The notes under the pieces were generated by a model. It had not been told where the DNA came from, made no database searches, and worked only from the letters and a program-made list of their open reading frames with translations. Made by a program: the position numbers and the translations under genes. Positions 17,816 to 26,516 of a stretch of DNA of 64,000 bases are shown here, piece by piece. The DNA comes from Phocaeicola coprophilus (GTDB lineage: Bacteria > Bacteroidota > Bacteroidia > Bacteroidales > Bacteroidaceae): NCBI GenBank assembly GCA_016900015.1, contig JACJJM010000011.1, positions 1-64,000 of the forward strand, in the 5' to 3' direction. Each line of letters begins with the position of its first letter. Position 1 is the first letter of the stretch.

Positions 17816-20467
17816 ATGAAAAGATACGCAGTTCATAACTCAGTTTTTAAGACGACATTCAGTGCGCTCTTCCTGTCTGCCATGTGTCTGGTACCCGGAC
17901 AGGCTAGTGCACAAGACACAAACCAAAACAAGACAGACAAGCCTCTGATTCTCTATTCGGGCACTCCCCAAAAATATGAAATCGGCGGCATCCGCGTGAC
18001 TGGTGGTGAAGGCTACGAGGACTACGTGCTGATAGGACTGTCTGGCTTGTCTGTCGGACAGACGATTACCGTGCCGGGCGACGAAGTCACACAAGCCGTA
18101 AAACGCTACTGGCGACACGGACTGTTCTCTCAAGCAAAAATTGAGGCAGACAGCATCGTAGGCAACAAAATCTACCTGAACATCGCGCTGGTGCAACGGC
18201 CGCGCATCTCTGACATCGTCTACCACGGCGTGAAGAAGTCCGAACGGGAGGACTTGGAGTCGAGCCTGGGCATGATGAGAGGAGGACAAGTGACTCCCAA
18301 CATCATCGACCGAGCCAAACTGCTGGCCAAGCGCTATTTCGACGACAAAGGATTCAAGAATGCCGAAATCGTCATCAACCAGCATGATGACCCGAACAAG
18401 ACCAACCAGGTCATCGTGGACATTAATATCGACAAGAAAGAAAAAGTCAAAATCCACCAGATTACCATCGAAGGCAACGTAGCCCTGAGCGAGAAAAAGA
18501 TTAAGCGGACGATGAAAAAGACCAATGAAAAGGGAAAACTCATCAATCTGTTTAAGACTAAAAAGTTCATTGAGGACAACTACGAGGCGGACAAGGAAAA
18601 CGTCATCGCCAAATATAACGAATTGGGCTATCGGGACGCGACCATCGTGTGGGATAGCGTAAGCAACTATGACGACCGCACCGTCGACATCCACATCAAA
18701 ATCGACGAAGGACAGAAATACTACCTGCGAAACATCAACTGGGTGGGCAACACGGTCTACCCAACAGATGTCCTGAGCAGCCTGTTGGGCATGAACAAAG
18801 GCGATGTCTACAACCAGACATTACTGACCGAACGTACCCAGACCGACGAAGACGCCATCGGCAACCTTTACTATAACAACGGTTACGTATTCTTCCAACT
18901 CGACCCCGTGGAAGTGAACGTCGACAACGACTCCATCGACCTCGAAATGCGCATCATGGAAGGTCCGCAGGCATCCATCAACAGAGTGCGCATCACGGGT
19001 AACGACCGACTGTATGAAAACATCGTACGACGCGAGCTGCGTACACGGCCGGGTGACTTGTTCAGCAAGGAGAACCTGGAACGTTCTTACCGTGAATTGG
19101 CGCAGATGGGACACTTCAACCCGGAGACCATCGACCCGAAGGTGGAGCCTGACTACGAAAATGGAACCGTGGACATCAACTACATCCTCGAATCAAAGTC
19201 CAACGACCAAATCGAATTCTCTGCCGGATGGGGACAGACCGGCATCATCGGTAAACTGAGCCTGAAGTTTAACAACTTCTCCATGTCCAACCTATTCTCC
19301 AAGAACGAAAACAAGCGCGGATTCCTGCCGCAAGGCGACGGCCAGACGCTGACCATCAGCGGACAGACCAACGGACAATACTATCAGTCCTACAGCTTGT
19401 CGTTCTTCGACCCATGGTTTGGCGGCAAGCGCCCGAACCAGTTCTCCGTCACAGCCTTCTACTCACGCCAGACCGACGTGAACGAAAGCTACTACAGAGA
19501 CTATTACAACAACTACCTCGGTTACTATTACGGCTATGGAAGCTACAACTCGGCTTACTACGGCTATGACTCCTACTACGACCCGGACGAATCCGTACAG
19601 CTCTACGGTGTGTCGGTCGGCTGGGGTAAGCGTCTGAAATGGCCGGACGACTACTTCGTGCTCACAGCCGAACTGGCCTACCAGCGCTATGTCTTGAAAG
19701 ACTGGCAATACTTCCTCATAGCCAACGGTAAGTGTAACAACATCAGCCTCGGACTGACCCTCTCGCGTAGTTCTATCGACAACCCGATCTTCCCGCGCCG
19801 CGGTTCGGAATTCACCTTCTCTGTGAACTTCACGCCGCCTTACTCCTGGTTCGACAACATAGACTACAAGTCGCTAGCCACCTCGACCAGCTCGGAAACC
19901 TACCAGGACGACATGCAGAAGAAATACAAGTGGGTGGAATACCACAAGTGGAAATTCAAAGCACGTACCTTCACCGCCCTGAGCAGCGCGACGAAGTGTC
20001 CGGTGCTCATGACGCGTGTGGAATTCGGTCTGCTCGGCCACTACAACAAGTACAAGAAATCCCCGTTTGAGACCTTCTATATGGGTGGTGACGGCATGAC
20101 GGGCTACTCCAGCACCTACGCCACAGAGACCATCGGCCTCCGCGGTTATGAAAACGGCTCGCTGACCCCCTACGGATATGAAGGCTACGCCTACTCGCGC
20201 ATGACGCTCGAGCTGCGCTACCCCGTGATGCTCGAAGCCTCCACGCAAATCTACGCCCTGGCATTTGCCGAAGGCGGTAATGCATGGACAGACGTAAAGA
20301 AGTTCAATCCCTTCAACATGAAGCGTTCGGCCGGTGTGGGTGTCCGCATCTTCCTGCCGATGATTGGTCTGATGGGTATAGACTGGGGTTATGGTTTCGA
20401 CAGAGTATTCGGTCGCAGCGACGCCGGAGGAAGCCAGTTCCACTTCATCATCGGACAAGAATTCTAA
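17816..20467 (+). CDS. bamA: Outer membrane protein assembly factor BamA
   Basis: BamA is the essential insertase for outer-membrane beta-barrels. The 883-aa protein has a signal peptide (to about residue 33, QASAQ), five POTRA-like domains (about 50-470) and a C-terminal barrel ending FHFIIGQEF with terminal Phe. The barrel includes RGYENGS, related to the loop 6 VRGF/Y motif. Around residues 557-595 is an unusual stretch dominated by Tyr, Gly and Asn (YYRDYYNNY, YYYGYGSYNSAYYGY), probably an exposed loop. The genes downstream encode its chaperone partners of the Skp family. Confidence 0.96.
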   Translation: MKRYAVHNSVFKTTFSALFLSAMCLVPGQASAQDTNQNKTDKPLILYSGTPQKYEIGGIRVTGGEGYEDYVLIGLSGLSVGQTITVPGDEVTQAVKRYWRHGLFSQAKIEADSIVGNKIYLNIALVQRPRISDIVYHGVKKSEREDLESSLGMMRGGQVTPNIIDRAKLLAKRYFDDKGFKNAEIVINQHDDPNKTNQVIVDINIDKKEKVKIHQITIEGNVALSEKKIKRTMKKTNEKGKLINLFKTKKFIEDNYEADKENVIAKYNELGYRDATIVWDSVSNYDDRTVDIHIKIDEGQKYYLRNINWVGNTVYPTDVLSSLLGMNKGDVYNQTLLTERTQTDEDAIGNLYYNNGYVFFQLDPVEVNVDNDSIDLEMRIMEGPQASINRVRITGNDRLYENIVRRELRTRPGDLFSKENLERSYRELAQMGHFNPETIDPKVEPDYENGTVDINYILESKSNDQIEFSAGWGQTGIIGKLSLKFNNFSMSNLFSKNENKRGFLPQGDGQTLTISGQTNGQYYQSYSLSFFDPWFGGKRPNQFSVTAFYSRQTDVNESYYRDYYNNYLGYYYGYGSYNSAYYGYDSYYDPDESVQLYGVSVGWGKRLKWPDDYFVLTAELAYQRYVLKDWQYFLIANGKCNNISLGLTLSRSSIDNPIFPRRGSEFTFSVNFTPPYSWFDNIDYKSLATSTSSETYQDDMQKKYKWVEYHKWKFKARTFTALSSATKCPVLMTRVEFGLLGHYNKYKKSPFETFYMGGDGMTGYSSTYATETIGLRGYENGSLTPYGYEGYAYSRMTLELRYPVMLEASTQIYALAFAEGGNAWTDVKKFNPFNMKRSAGVGVRIFLPMIGLMGIDWGYGFDRVFGRSDAGGSQFHFIIGQEF

Positions 20468-20594
20468 CATCAAACGAGAGCTTGCAAGTTTGCAAACAGG
20501 CCAGTGTCCTCGCCGACAGACGAGGCATTGGCGCAAACAGGCAGGCAAACTCAATAGCTAACCTATCCATAACACCAAAAAACACTCAAGCCTT

Positions 20595-21110
20595 ATGAAA
20601 AAGTCCGTTCTTTTACTCCTCGTGGGCTGCTTGATGACACTAAGCAGCCAGGCACAAAAGTTCGCCTTAATCGACATGGAATACATCCTGCAACACATCC
20701 CGGCATACGAACAGGCTGTGAAGCAACTGGATGCAGACTCGAAAAAATACCAGAGCGAAGTCGAAGCGCTCGGACAGGAGGCCAAGACCCTCTATGAAAA
20801 CTACCAGAAGGAAGCGGACAAGCTGACTCCGGCCCAACGCACCGAACGCGAAAACGCCATCGTGGCCAAGGAAAAGGAAGCAGCAGAACTCCGCCAGCAA
20901 TATTTCGGTCCGCAAGGCACTATGAACCAACAACAACAGCAACTGATGCAACCCATCAACGACAGCATCTACGAAGCAGTGAAGGCCATCTCGCTGCAAC
21001 GCGGATATTCCCTCGTCCTCGACCGCGCATCCGACACAGCCATCATTTTTGCCTCTCCGGCTATAGATATTAGCAATGAAGTGCTGTCAAGATTAGGTTA
21101 TTCCAATTAA
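20595..21110 (+). CDS. OmpH/Skp family outer membrane chaperone (paralogue 1)
   Basis: This 171-aa periplasmic protein has a signal peptide (SSQAQ at about 16-20) and the OmpH/Skp pattern: a short strand KFALIDMEYIL, a long charged coiled-coil arm (about 35-115), and a terminal strand (YSLVLDRASDTAIIFASP). Skp trimers grip unfolded outer-membrane proteins and hand them to BamA, whose gene is 127 bp upstream. It is the first of three related genes. Confidence 0.9.
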   Translation: MKKSVLLLLVGCLMTLSSQAQKFALIDMEYILQHIPAYEQAVKQLDADSKKYQSEVEALGQEAKTLYENYQKEADKLTPAQRTERENAIVAKEKEAAELRQQYFGPQGTMNQQQQQLMQPINDSIYEAVKAISLQRGYSLVLDRASDTAIIFASPAIDISNEVLSRLGYSN

Positions 21111-21115
21111 ATGTA

Positions 21116-21123
21116 TAACTTTG
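21116..21123 (+). promoter_or_regulatory. -7 box upstream of the second Skp gene
   Basis: TAACTTTG matches TAnnTTTG, 47 bp before the start of the second Skp paralogue, suggesting it also has its own promoter. No clear -33 TTTG is seen. Confidence 0.45.
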
Positions 21124-21170
21124 CGGCGTTAACTCACAAATAATAACTTAAAAACCTAAATAACAAAATT

Positions 21171-21671
21171 ATGTTGAAAAGAATCATCTTACTGGCAATC
21201 TTTGTCATCCCTATGTGTGCTTTCGCACAGAAATTCGGCCATATCAATCCTATACCCATCATGCAGGCCATGCCGGAATACACGAAGGCTCAAAGCGAAC
21301 TCCAGGAACTGCAAAAGCAATATGAAGGCGAAATGAAAATCATGCAAGACGAACTTACCCGCAAGGGCGAGGAGTATGACAAGCAAAAGGATTCATTGCC
21401 CCAGAATATCCGCCAAAGAAGAGAAACTGAACTGCAAGACCTCTACACCCGCCTGCAACAATATGCACAGGAAAGCACGCAAAACATGCAGAAAGCTTCT
21501 CAAGAAAAGATGGCTGAAATCAGCAAGAAAATCGAAGCTGCCATCCAGGAAGTGGGCAAAGCTGGAGGATTCATCTACATCTTCGACCAGACTGCCGGCA
21601 TTCCCTTCATCAACGAGACGCTGAGCACGGATGTAAGCGCACAAGTCAAAGCCAAACTTGGTTTAAAATAA
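21171..21671 (+). CDS. OmpH/Skp family outer membrane chaperone (paralogue 2)
   Basis: This 166-aa protein has a signal peptide (PMCAFAQ), the start strand KFGHINPIPIM, a long helical arm rich in Lys/Glu/Gln (about 35-120), and the closing strand FIYIFDQTAGIPFINETLS. It is clearly a paralogue of its neighbours, and the shared motif AMPEYTKAQSEL corresponds to IPAYEQAVKQL in paralogue 1. A strong terminator follows within 30 bp. Confidence 0.92.
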   Translation: MLKRIILLAIFVIPMCAFAQKFGHINPIPIMQAMPEYTKAQSELQELQKQYEGEMKIMQDELTRKGEEYDKQKDSLPQNIRQRRETELQDLYTRLQQYAQESTQNMQKASQEKMAEISKKIEAAIQEVGKAGGFIYIFDQTAGIPFINETLSTDVSAQVKAKLGLK

Positions 21672-21698
21672 TTGCTTCCTTAAAACAACAACAATCCC

Positions 21699-21741
21699 AA
21701 TCGCCGTTATGATGGCTTCCATCGTAGCGGCGATTTTTTTT
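21699..21741 (+). terminator. Intrinsic terminator after the second Skp gene
   Basis: The stem pairs AATCGCCG (21699-21706) with CGGCGATT (21728-21735), with an inner GATGG/CCATC stem. A run of eight T residues overlaps the stem's end and runs on to 21741. It lies 28 bp past the stop codon. Confidence 0.88.
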
Positions 21742-21860
21742 GCCCCGGACAGACGCAGGGACGAAAGCAGGATGTGGAGAGAATGAACATTCTCAACAAA
21801 CAGGCCTCTTCCCCGGTCTTCGCAGTCGACATCCGGGCTGCGAAAGGATGCAAGCCCTGT

Positions 21861-21930
21861 CCGGATTCCTTTCGCGACAAGAGCGGAAAGGAGGCCGTAC
21901 AGGCACGGAAAGGAAGGGAAGCAGAAGCCG
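21861..21930. repeat. GC-rich palindromic repeat, CCTCCTTTCCG family, copy 3 (divergent)
   Basis: This is the most degenerate copy: ATTCCTTTCGCGACAAGAGCGGAAAGGAGG followed by GCACGGAAAGGAAGGGAAGC. The GGAAAGGAGG core in inverted orientation to TCCTTTCG keeps the palindromic form. The rest of 21742-22195 holds two strong hairpins (22021-22148) and no gene that I can support. Confidence 0.6.
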
Positions 21931-22020
21931 GAAGGTAGGCGGCGGACAAAACTTTCTTCTCCGGATAAACGCGCCTCACAAATATCTTATTTTCAACTAT
22001 CTATAACTGACAATACCAGC

Positions 22021-22148
22021 AAAGGCAGTCGGCTGGCCGACTGCCTTTCCACCTCAAAACGACTTCCAAACACCACAATCCAAGCCTAAAATCCTAGCAG
22101 TGAAAAAGACGGACAAAAGGCTGGCTGTCCTGCCGCACAGCCAGCCTT
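22021..22148. other. Pair of strong perfect hairpins
   Basis: Hairpin 1 (22021-22048) is a near-complete palindrome, AAAGGCAGTCGGC with its exact complement separated by only two bases. Hairpin 2 (22117-22148) pairs AAGGCTGGCTGT with ACAGCCAGCCTT around an 8-nt loop. Neither has a U-tract on the plus strand. They lie between a proven-looking terminator and the promoter of the third Skp gene. Confidence 0.65.
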
Positions 22149-22195
22149 GGAGAAGCAAGAAGAGACAAGTCTCCTTTGATAAACTTCACGCTTTC

Positions 22196-22226
22196 TTTGT
22201 TTATTCACACGAGAGGAGTAACTTTG
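22196..22226 (+). promoter_or_regulatory. Bacteroides-type promoter for the third Skp gene
   Basis: TTTG at 22196-22199 and TAACTTTG at 22219-22226 are separated by 19 bp, a textbook -33/-7 pair. The start codon is 29 bp beyond the -7 box. It would also serve the overlapping murI. Confidence 0.8.
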
Positions 22227-22254
22227 CACTTGTGATAACCGCAAAAAAACAAGT

Positions 22255-22860
22255 GTGATGCAATCAAAAAAACAATTTCCCGTCATGTTACGACGCGTAC
22301 TATTACTCGTGCTCTGCGCACTGCCGGCCGCATTGGCAGCCCAGACCCTGACCCAACCCAAGTTTGGATACTTGAATTATGCAGAAGTACTGAAAGCTAT
22401 CCCCCAATATGCCGAAGCCGAAGCCAACCTGGCCAAGCTACAAGGACAATACGACGCTGAAATACAGCGTTCGGAGGATGAATTCACCCGCAAATATGCC
22501 GAATTCCTGCAAGAGCAGAAAGACTTCCCGCAAAACATCATGGTGAAACGCCACAAAGAACTGCAAGAGCTCATGGAGAAGAGCATCGCGTTCAAACACG
22601 AAATCCAGACCACCCTGGAGACAGCACGCGACAAAATGCTCGAACCGCTCACGGCAGAACTGAATGACGCCATCTCGCGCGTGGCCCTGAAATACAATCT
22701 GGACTATGTGGTGAACACAGAGGAAAAATGCTACCTGTTCATCAATCCCTCCGTGGGCATGGACATCACGAATGACGTCAAAGCGGAACTGGGTATCCAG
22801 CAACCCGCGGCAGACGCCACATCGGGCACAGCCAAGACTTCAAACAGCTACGCACGCTAA
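22255..22860 (+). CDS. OmpH/Skp family outer membrane chaperone (paralogue 3)
   Basis: This 201-aa periplasmic protein has a signal peptide (ALAAQ), a strand PKFGYLNYAEVL, a long coiled-coil arm (about 55-140) and a C-terminal strand (YVVNTEEKCYLFINPSVGMDI). Compared with paralogues 1 and 2 it has an extra C-terminal tail rich in Ala, Thr and Ser. It has its own promoter and its stop overlaps the murI start, coupling a chaperone gene to a peptidoglycan gene. Confidence 0.9.
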   Translation: MMQSKKQFPVMLRRVLLLVLCALPAALAAQTLTQPKFGYLNYAEVLKAIPQYAEAEANLAKLQGQYDAEIQRSEDEFTRKYAEFLQEQKDFPQNIMVKRHKELQELMEKSIAFKHEIQTTLETARDKMLEPLTAELNDAISRVALKYNLDYVVNTEEKCYLFINPSVGMDITNDVKAELGIQQPAADATSGTAKTSNSYAR

Positions 22861-23705
22861 TGTCAGACTCGCCCTTATCCATGCGACCAGGCCCCATCGG
22901 AGTGTTCGACTCCGGCTATGGAGGACTGACCATACTGAGCCGTATCCGAGCCTTGCTGCCAGCCTACGACTATATCTATCTGGGGGACAATGCCCGTACA
23001 CCCTACGGCACGCGCTCCTTCGAAATCGTCTACGAATTCACACTGCAAGCCGTCAGGCGGCTCTTCGAGATGGGTTGCCATCTGGTCATACTCGCCTGCA
23101 ACACGGCGTCGGCAAAGGCTCTGCGCAGCATCCAGCAAAACGACCTGCCGCACATCGACCCTTCACGCCGCGTGCTCGGTGTCATCCGGCCCACAGCTGA
23201 ATGCATCGGCGGGCTGACCCGCAGCCGCCATGTAGGCGTACTGGCCACGGCCGGGACCATCAAGTCAGAATCTTATATCCTGGAAATCCGGAAGCTGCAC
23301 CCTGACATCACCGTCACGGGCGAGGCCTGCCCCCTGTGGGTGCCGCTGGTGGAAAACAATGAATATGACAAGCCGGGCGCCGACTACTTCGTGCGCCAGC
23401 ACATCGAACGTCTGCTGGAGAAAGACCCGGATATTGACGCCGTCATCCTCGGCTGCACGCACTATCCGCTCCTCTACGATAAAATCTTGAAATACATGCC
23501 GGCACATGTCACCGTCATCCCCCAGGGAGACTATGTCGCACGCAGCCTGGAAAACTACCTGCTGCGCCATCCGGACATGGAAGCCCGTTGCCAGAAACAC
23601 GGCGCATGCCGCTTCTATACGACGGAGTCAGTCGAGAAATTCCGCGAATCAGCTTCCATATTCCTCGACGGCCCTGTCGACGTGGAAAGCATCGTGCTGG
23701 AGTAA
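22860..23705 (+). CDS. murI: Glutamate racemase
   Basis: MurI makes D-glutamate for peptidoglycan. The 281-aa protein has FDSGYGGL near the N-terminus and both catalytic cysteines: ACNTAS (Cys80) and LGCTHYP (Cys199). Its ATG shares bases with the stop of the third Skp gene (TAATG), so translation is coupled. It converges with yifB, leaving only 17 bp between the two stop codons and no visible terminator. Confidence 0.96.
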   Translation: MSDSPLSMRPGPIGVFDSGYGGLTILSRIRALLPAYDYIYLGDNARTPYGTRSFEIVYEFTLQAVRRLFEMGCHLVILACNTASAKALRSIQQNDLPHIDPSRRVLGVIRPTAECIGGLTRSRHVGVLATAGTIKSESYILEIRKLHPDITVTGEACPLWVPLVENNEYDKPGADYFVRQHIERLLEKDPDIDAVILGCTHYPLLYDKILKYMPAHVTVIPQGDYVARSLENYLLRHPDMEARCQKHGACRFYTTESVEKFRESASIFLDGPVDVESIVLE

Positions 23706-23722
23706 CACCGCTGCACGTTCCG

Positions 23723-25264
23723 TCAGTTTCCACCCCAAGCCCCACGGTCCAGACTCCTGTACCCGATGGCCTCAGAGATGTGCATGGCCTGAATCGCCGG
23801 ACTCCCGTCGAGGTCGGCGATGGTGCGTGCCACCTTCAGGATGCGGTCATAGGCACGGGCAGAGAGGTCGAGCCGCGTCATGGCTTGTTTCAGTAGGGCA
23901 ATGCTCGCCGCATCGGGCTGTGCATATTCGGCCAAGAGGGAAGAAGTCATCTGGGCATTGCAATGAATGCCCGGACAACTGCGATAACGCTCGGACTGTA
24001 TCTGACGGGCCCGCACCACCCGTTCACGGATGGCGGCGCTGCTTTCGCCCCGGCGCGTGTCGCTCATCTCCTCAAAAGCGACAGGCGTGATTTCAATCTG
24101 GATGTCGATGCGGTCGAGCAGCGGACCGGAGATGCGGTTCAGATAACGGGCGACCTGAGTGGGCGTACAGACACATTTGCGTGTAGGATGATTGTAATAG
24201 CCGCAAGGGCAAGGATTCATCGAAGCGACAAACATGAAATTGCAGGGAAACTCCACGCTGTAACGGGCACGGGAAATGGTAATCTTCCGGTCCTCCAGCG
24301 GCTGGCGCATCACTTCGAGCACATTGCGGTTGAACTCCGGCAGTTCGTCGGCAAAGAGGACACCGTTGTGCGCCAGGCTGATTTCGCCGGGCTGAGGGTT
24401 TTGCCCGCCTCCGATGAGCGCGACGGCCGAAATGGAGTGATGGGGCGAGCGGAAGGGTCTGCGGGCAATGAGCGCCGTGCGGCTACCCAATTTCCCGGCG
24501 ACGGAATGAATCTTGGTTGTCTCCAGGCTCTCGGCCAGCGACAGGGGTGGCAGGATGGACGGCAGCCGCTTGGCCATCATCGACTTGCCGCTGCCCGGCG
24601 CACCTATCATGATGAGATTGTGCCCGCCTGCTGCAGCCACTTCGAGGGCACGCTTCACATTCTCCTGTCCCTTCACATCCGAAAAATCAAGGTCGAAATC
24701 CGTCTGCTCGCGATAGAACTCTTCGCGCGTATTGACCACAGTGGGCTCAAGAGCCGTCTCACCATTAAAAAAGCCGACGACCTCGCGCAGCGTCTCTACG
24801 CCATAGACCTGCAATTTGTTGACCACGGCAGCTTCACGGGCATTCTGCTTGGGGACAATGATGCCTTCGAAACCTAGCTCCCGTGCCTTGATGGCGATGG
24901 GCAGTGCCCCCTTGATGGGGCGCACACTGCCATCGAGACTAAGCTCCCCCATGAGCATGAAGCGGGTCAGACGGTCTTTCTGCACGAGACCCACTGACGC
25001 CAGCACGCCGATGGCGAGCGGGAGGTCGTAGGCCGAACCCTCCTTGCGGATGTCCGCCGGAGCCATGTTGATGATGATGCGTCGTGCGGTGAATTGGTAA
25101 CCATTGACTTGCAGAGCAGTCATGATGCGTTCGTGGCTTTCCTTCACGGCGTTGTCGGGCAAGCCTACGATGCTGAAATTGATACCGCGCGAACTGTTCA
25201 CCTCGATGGTTATCAGGGTGGCGTCGATGCCTTGGACAGCGGCGGCGAAGAGTTTGACTAACAT
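23723..25264 (-). CDS. YifB/ComM family Mg chelatase-like AAA ATPase
   Basis: This 513-aa protein has the three-part architecture of YifB/ComM: an N-terminal Lon-like ChlI domain (VGLPDNAVKESHERI, about 33-47), a central AAA module with Walker A GAPGSGKS (221-228) and FADELPEF as Walker B, and a C-terminal Mg-chelatase-type domain (RARQIQ...LDLSARAYDRILKVARTIADL). In Vibrio and Haemophilus ComM is a branch-migration helicase used in transformation; whether this species is transformable is unknown. Its start is 1 bp from the stop of the upstream lipoprotein gene. Confidence 0.93.
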   Translation of the reverse strand: MLVKLFAAAVQGIDATLITIEVNSSRGINFSIVGLPDNAVKESHERIMTALQVNGYQFTARRIIINMAPADIRKEGSAYDLPLAIGVLASVGLVQKDRLTRFMLMGELSLDGSVRPIKGALPIAIKARELGFEGIIVPKQNAREAAVVNKLQVYGVETLREVVGFFNGETALEPTVVNTREEFYREQTDFDLDFSDVKGQENVKRALEVAAAGGHNLIMIGAPGSGKSMMAKRLPSILPPLSLAESLETTKIHSVAGKLGSRTALIARRPFRSPHHSISAVALIGGGQNPQPGEISLAHNGVLFADELPEFNRNVLEVMRQPLEDRKITISRARYSVEFPCNFMFVASMNPCPCGYYNHPTRKCVCTPTQVARYLNRISGPLLDRIDIQIEITPVAFEEMSDTRRGESSAAIRERVVRARQIQSERYRSCPGIHCNAQMTSSLLAEYAQPDAASIALLKQAMTRLDLSARAYDRILKVARTIADLDGSPAIQAMHISEAIGYRSLDRGAWGGN

Positions 25265-25265
25265 G

Positions 25266-26309
25266 TTATTTCCGTTTTGATTTTTCCCTCTCCTTGTCGT
25301 TCTTGAGCAGCGAGTCGAGTTGCATGCTGACTTCCTCCAGACGGGCGGAGCGCAAGAGCACCTTCCGCTGCGGCGAGAGGAGCACCATCTGCGGGAGCGA
25401 TGTCACACCGAAACGTTTCACCACAGTCCCCTCCCAACCGTCAAAGTCGCAAGTTTGCTCGTCCGGAAGCGTATCGTTCTTTTGGAGGTCTTCCCAAGTT
25501 TGCTTGTCTGTGTCGAGTGACACGTTGATGAAGGCCACCTTCTCTTTCTTCTTCTCTTCTTTCAGGTGAAGGATGTCTTTCTGCAGTTTCAAGCCTTCCG
25601 GTTGCCAGCTTGCCCAAAAGGTGACCAACAAGTATTTCCCGCCATACTGATAAGCATTGATGTATTTCCCTTCCTTATTCTTGATGCGGAAAGTAGAAAT
25701 ATATTTGCCGCTGTCAGCCTTGATCACGTCGTCCAGATAGCGGCGCAACTCCTGCACGAGTTGATTGTCCTGCAACTTGCCACTCATGAGTTCGACGTTT
25801 TCCTCAATGCCCTCATAGTCCGGTTCCGGAGTCTGGGCATAATACCTATTCAGCAGGTGCGCCCCCAGCGGGGAGAACGGATTGGCCCGGATGTATTCCT
25901 TCACGGCAGCCCGTTGTTCAGGCAGGGACTTCGAGCGGACCGAGTCGCGGAATTGCTGCCAGGCATCATTTTCCCGCCCGCCTTTCAGGGTGAAGGCTTC
26001 CCAGTCGGCCGTATCGGCGCGAAGCTCCGTTTCGGTATGGCGGTCCGCAAAGACGGTGCAGAGCCGCCCTCCGGGAAACACCAGCAGCAACTGCGTGGTG
26101 GTGTCAGTCTCCAGTTCGTAAGTAAACTGGCCTTCATGGATTACAATCGTGTCTATGCGGGCATAGGCCGTATCCGAAATGACGACCAGGGCTTCCCCCT
26201 CGGTCAGTCCTTCGACATGGCCCGTGAGCGTGAACGTCCGCTCCTTGTTCGAGCATGCTGCCAGAAGCAGCAGCAAGGTCAGAAATATAGAGGCTGTAGT
26301 CTTCATCAT
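25266..26309 (-). CDS. DUF4369/thioredoxin-fold lipoprotein lacking the CxxC motif
   Basis: This 347-aa lipoprotein has lipobox LAAC directly after the signal peptide. An N-terminal DUF4369-like beta domain (FTLTGHVEGLTEGEALVVI) is followed by a helical linker and a C-terminal TlpA/AhpC-type thioredoxin fold (YLLVTFWASW, VAFINVSLD, TSLPQMVLLSP). The active site reads WASWQPEG instead of WCxxC, so it should not act as a thiol oxidoreductase. A frame extends to 26357, but a TACCTTTG -7 box at 26332-26325 lies inside that extension. I therefore take the tandem ATGs at 26309/26306 as the start. Confidence 0.85.
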   Translation of the reverse strand: MMKTTASIFLTLLLLLAACSNKERTFTLTGHVEGLTEGEALVVISDTAYARIDTIVIHEGQFTYELETDTTTQLLLVFPGGRLCTVFADRHTETELRADTADWEAFTLKGGRENDAWQQFRDSVRSKSLPEQRAAVKEYIRANPFSPLGAHLLNRYYAQTPEPDYEGIEENVELMSGKLQDNQLVQELRRYLDDVIKADSGKYISTFRIKNKEGKYINAYQYGGKYLLVTFWASWQPEGLKLQKDILHLKEEKKKEKVAFINVSLDTDKQTWEDLQKNDTLPDEQTCDFDGWEGTVVKRFGVTSLPQMVLLSPQRKVLLRSARLEEVSMQLDSLLKNDKEREKSKRK

Positions 26310-26324
26310 GTAAGCAATTTCTGA

Positions 26325-26332
26325 CAAAGGTA
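26325..26332 (-). promoter_or_regulatory. -7 box for the thioredoxin-fold lipoprotein gene
   Basis: TACCTTTG on the minus strand matches TAnnTTTG and sits 16 bp before the preferred start codon. It probably serves the lipoprotein gene and yifB. Confidence 0.45.
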
Positions 26333-26430
26333 AGGTTTTTACCTGTTCCAGCATCATGCTCCTCCCTTTTTTCTAACTCCTTTTCCACAAAAAACGGCAG
26401 GCTTCGGCATGTGTTCCCCTCTGTTTTTAT

Positions 26431-26438
26431 TACTTTTG
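26431..26438 (+). promoter_or_regulatory. -7 box upstream of the ThrE-type exporter gene
   Basis: TACTTTTG matches TAnnTTTG, 78 bp before the start codon, with no clear -33 TTTG. Confidence 0.4.
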
Positions 26439-26516
26439 CACGCCCTTTAAGGGATGTGACTGTCCGCAAGACTGTAAATGCAGGAACTACACTAGGTATT
26501 ATTTATATTAAGGTTT

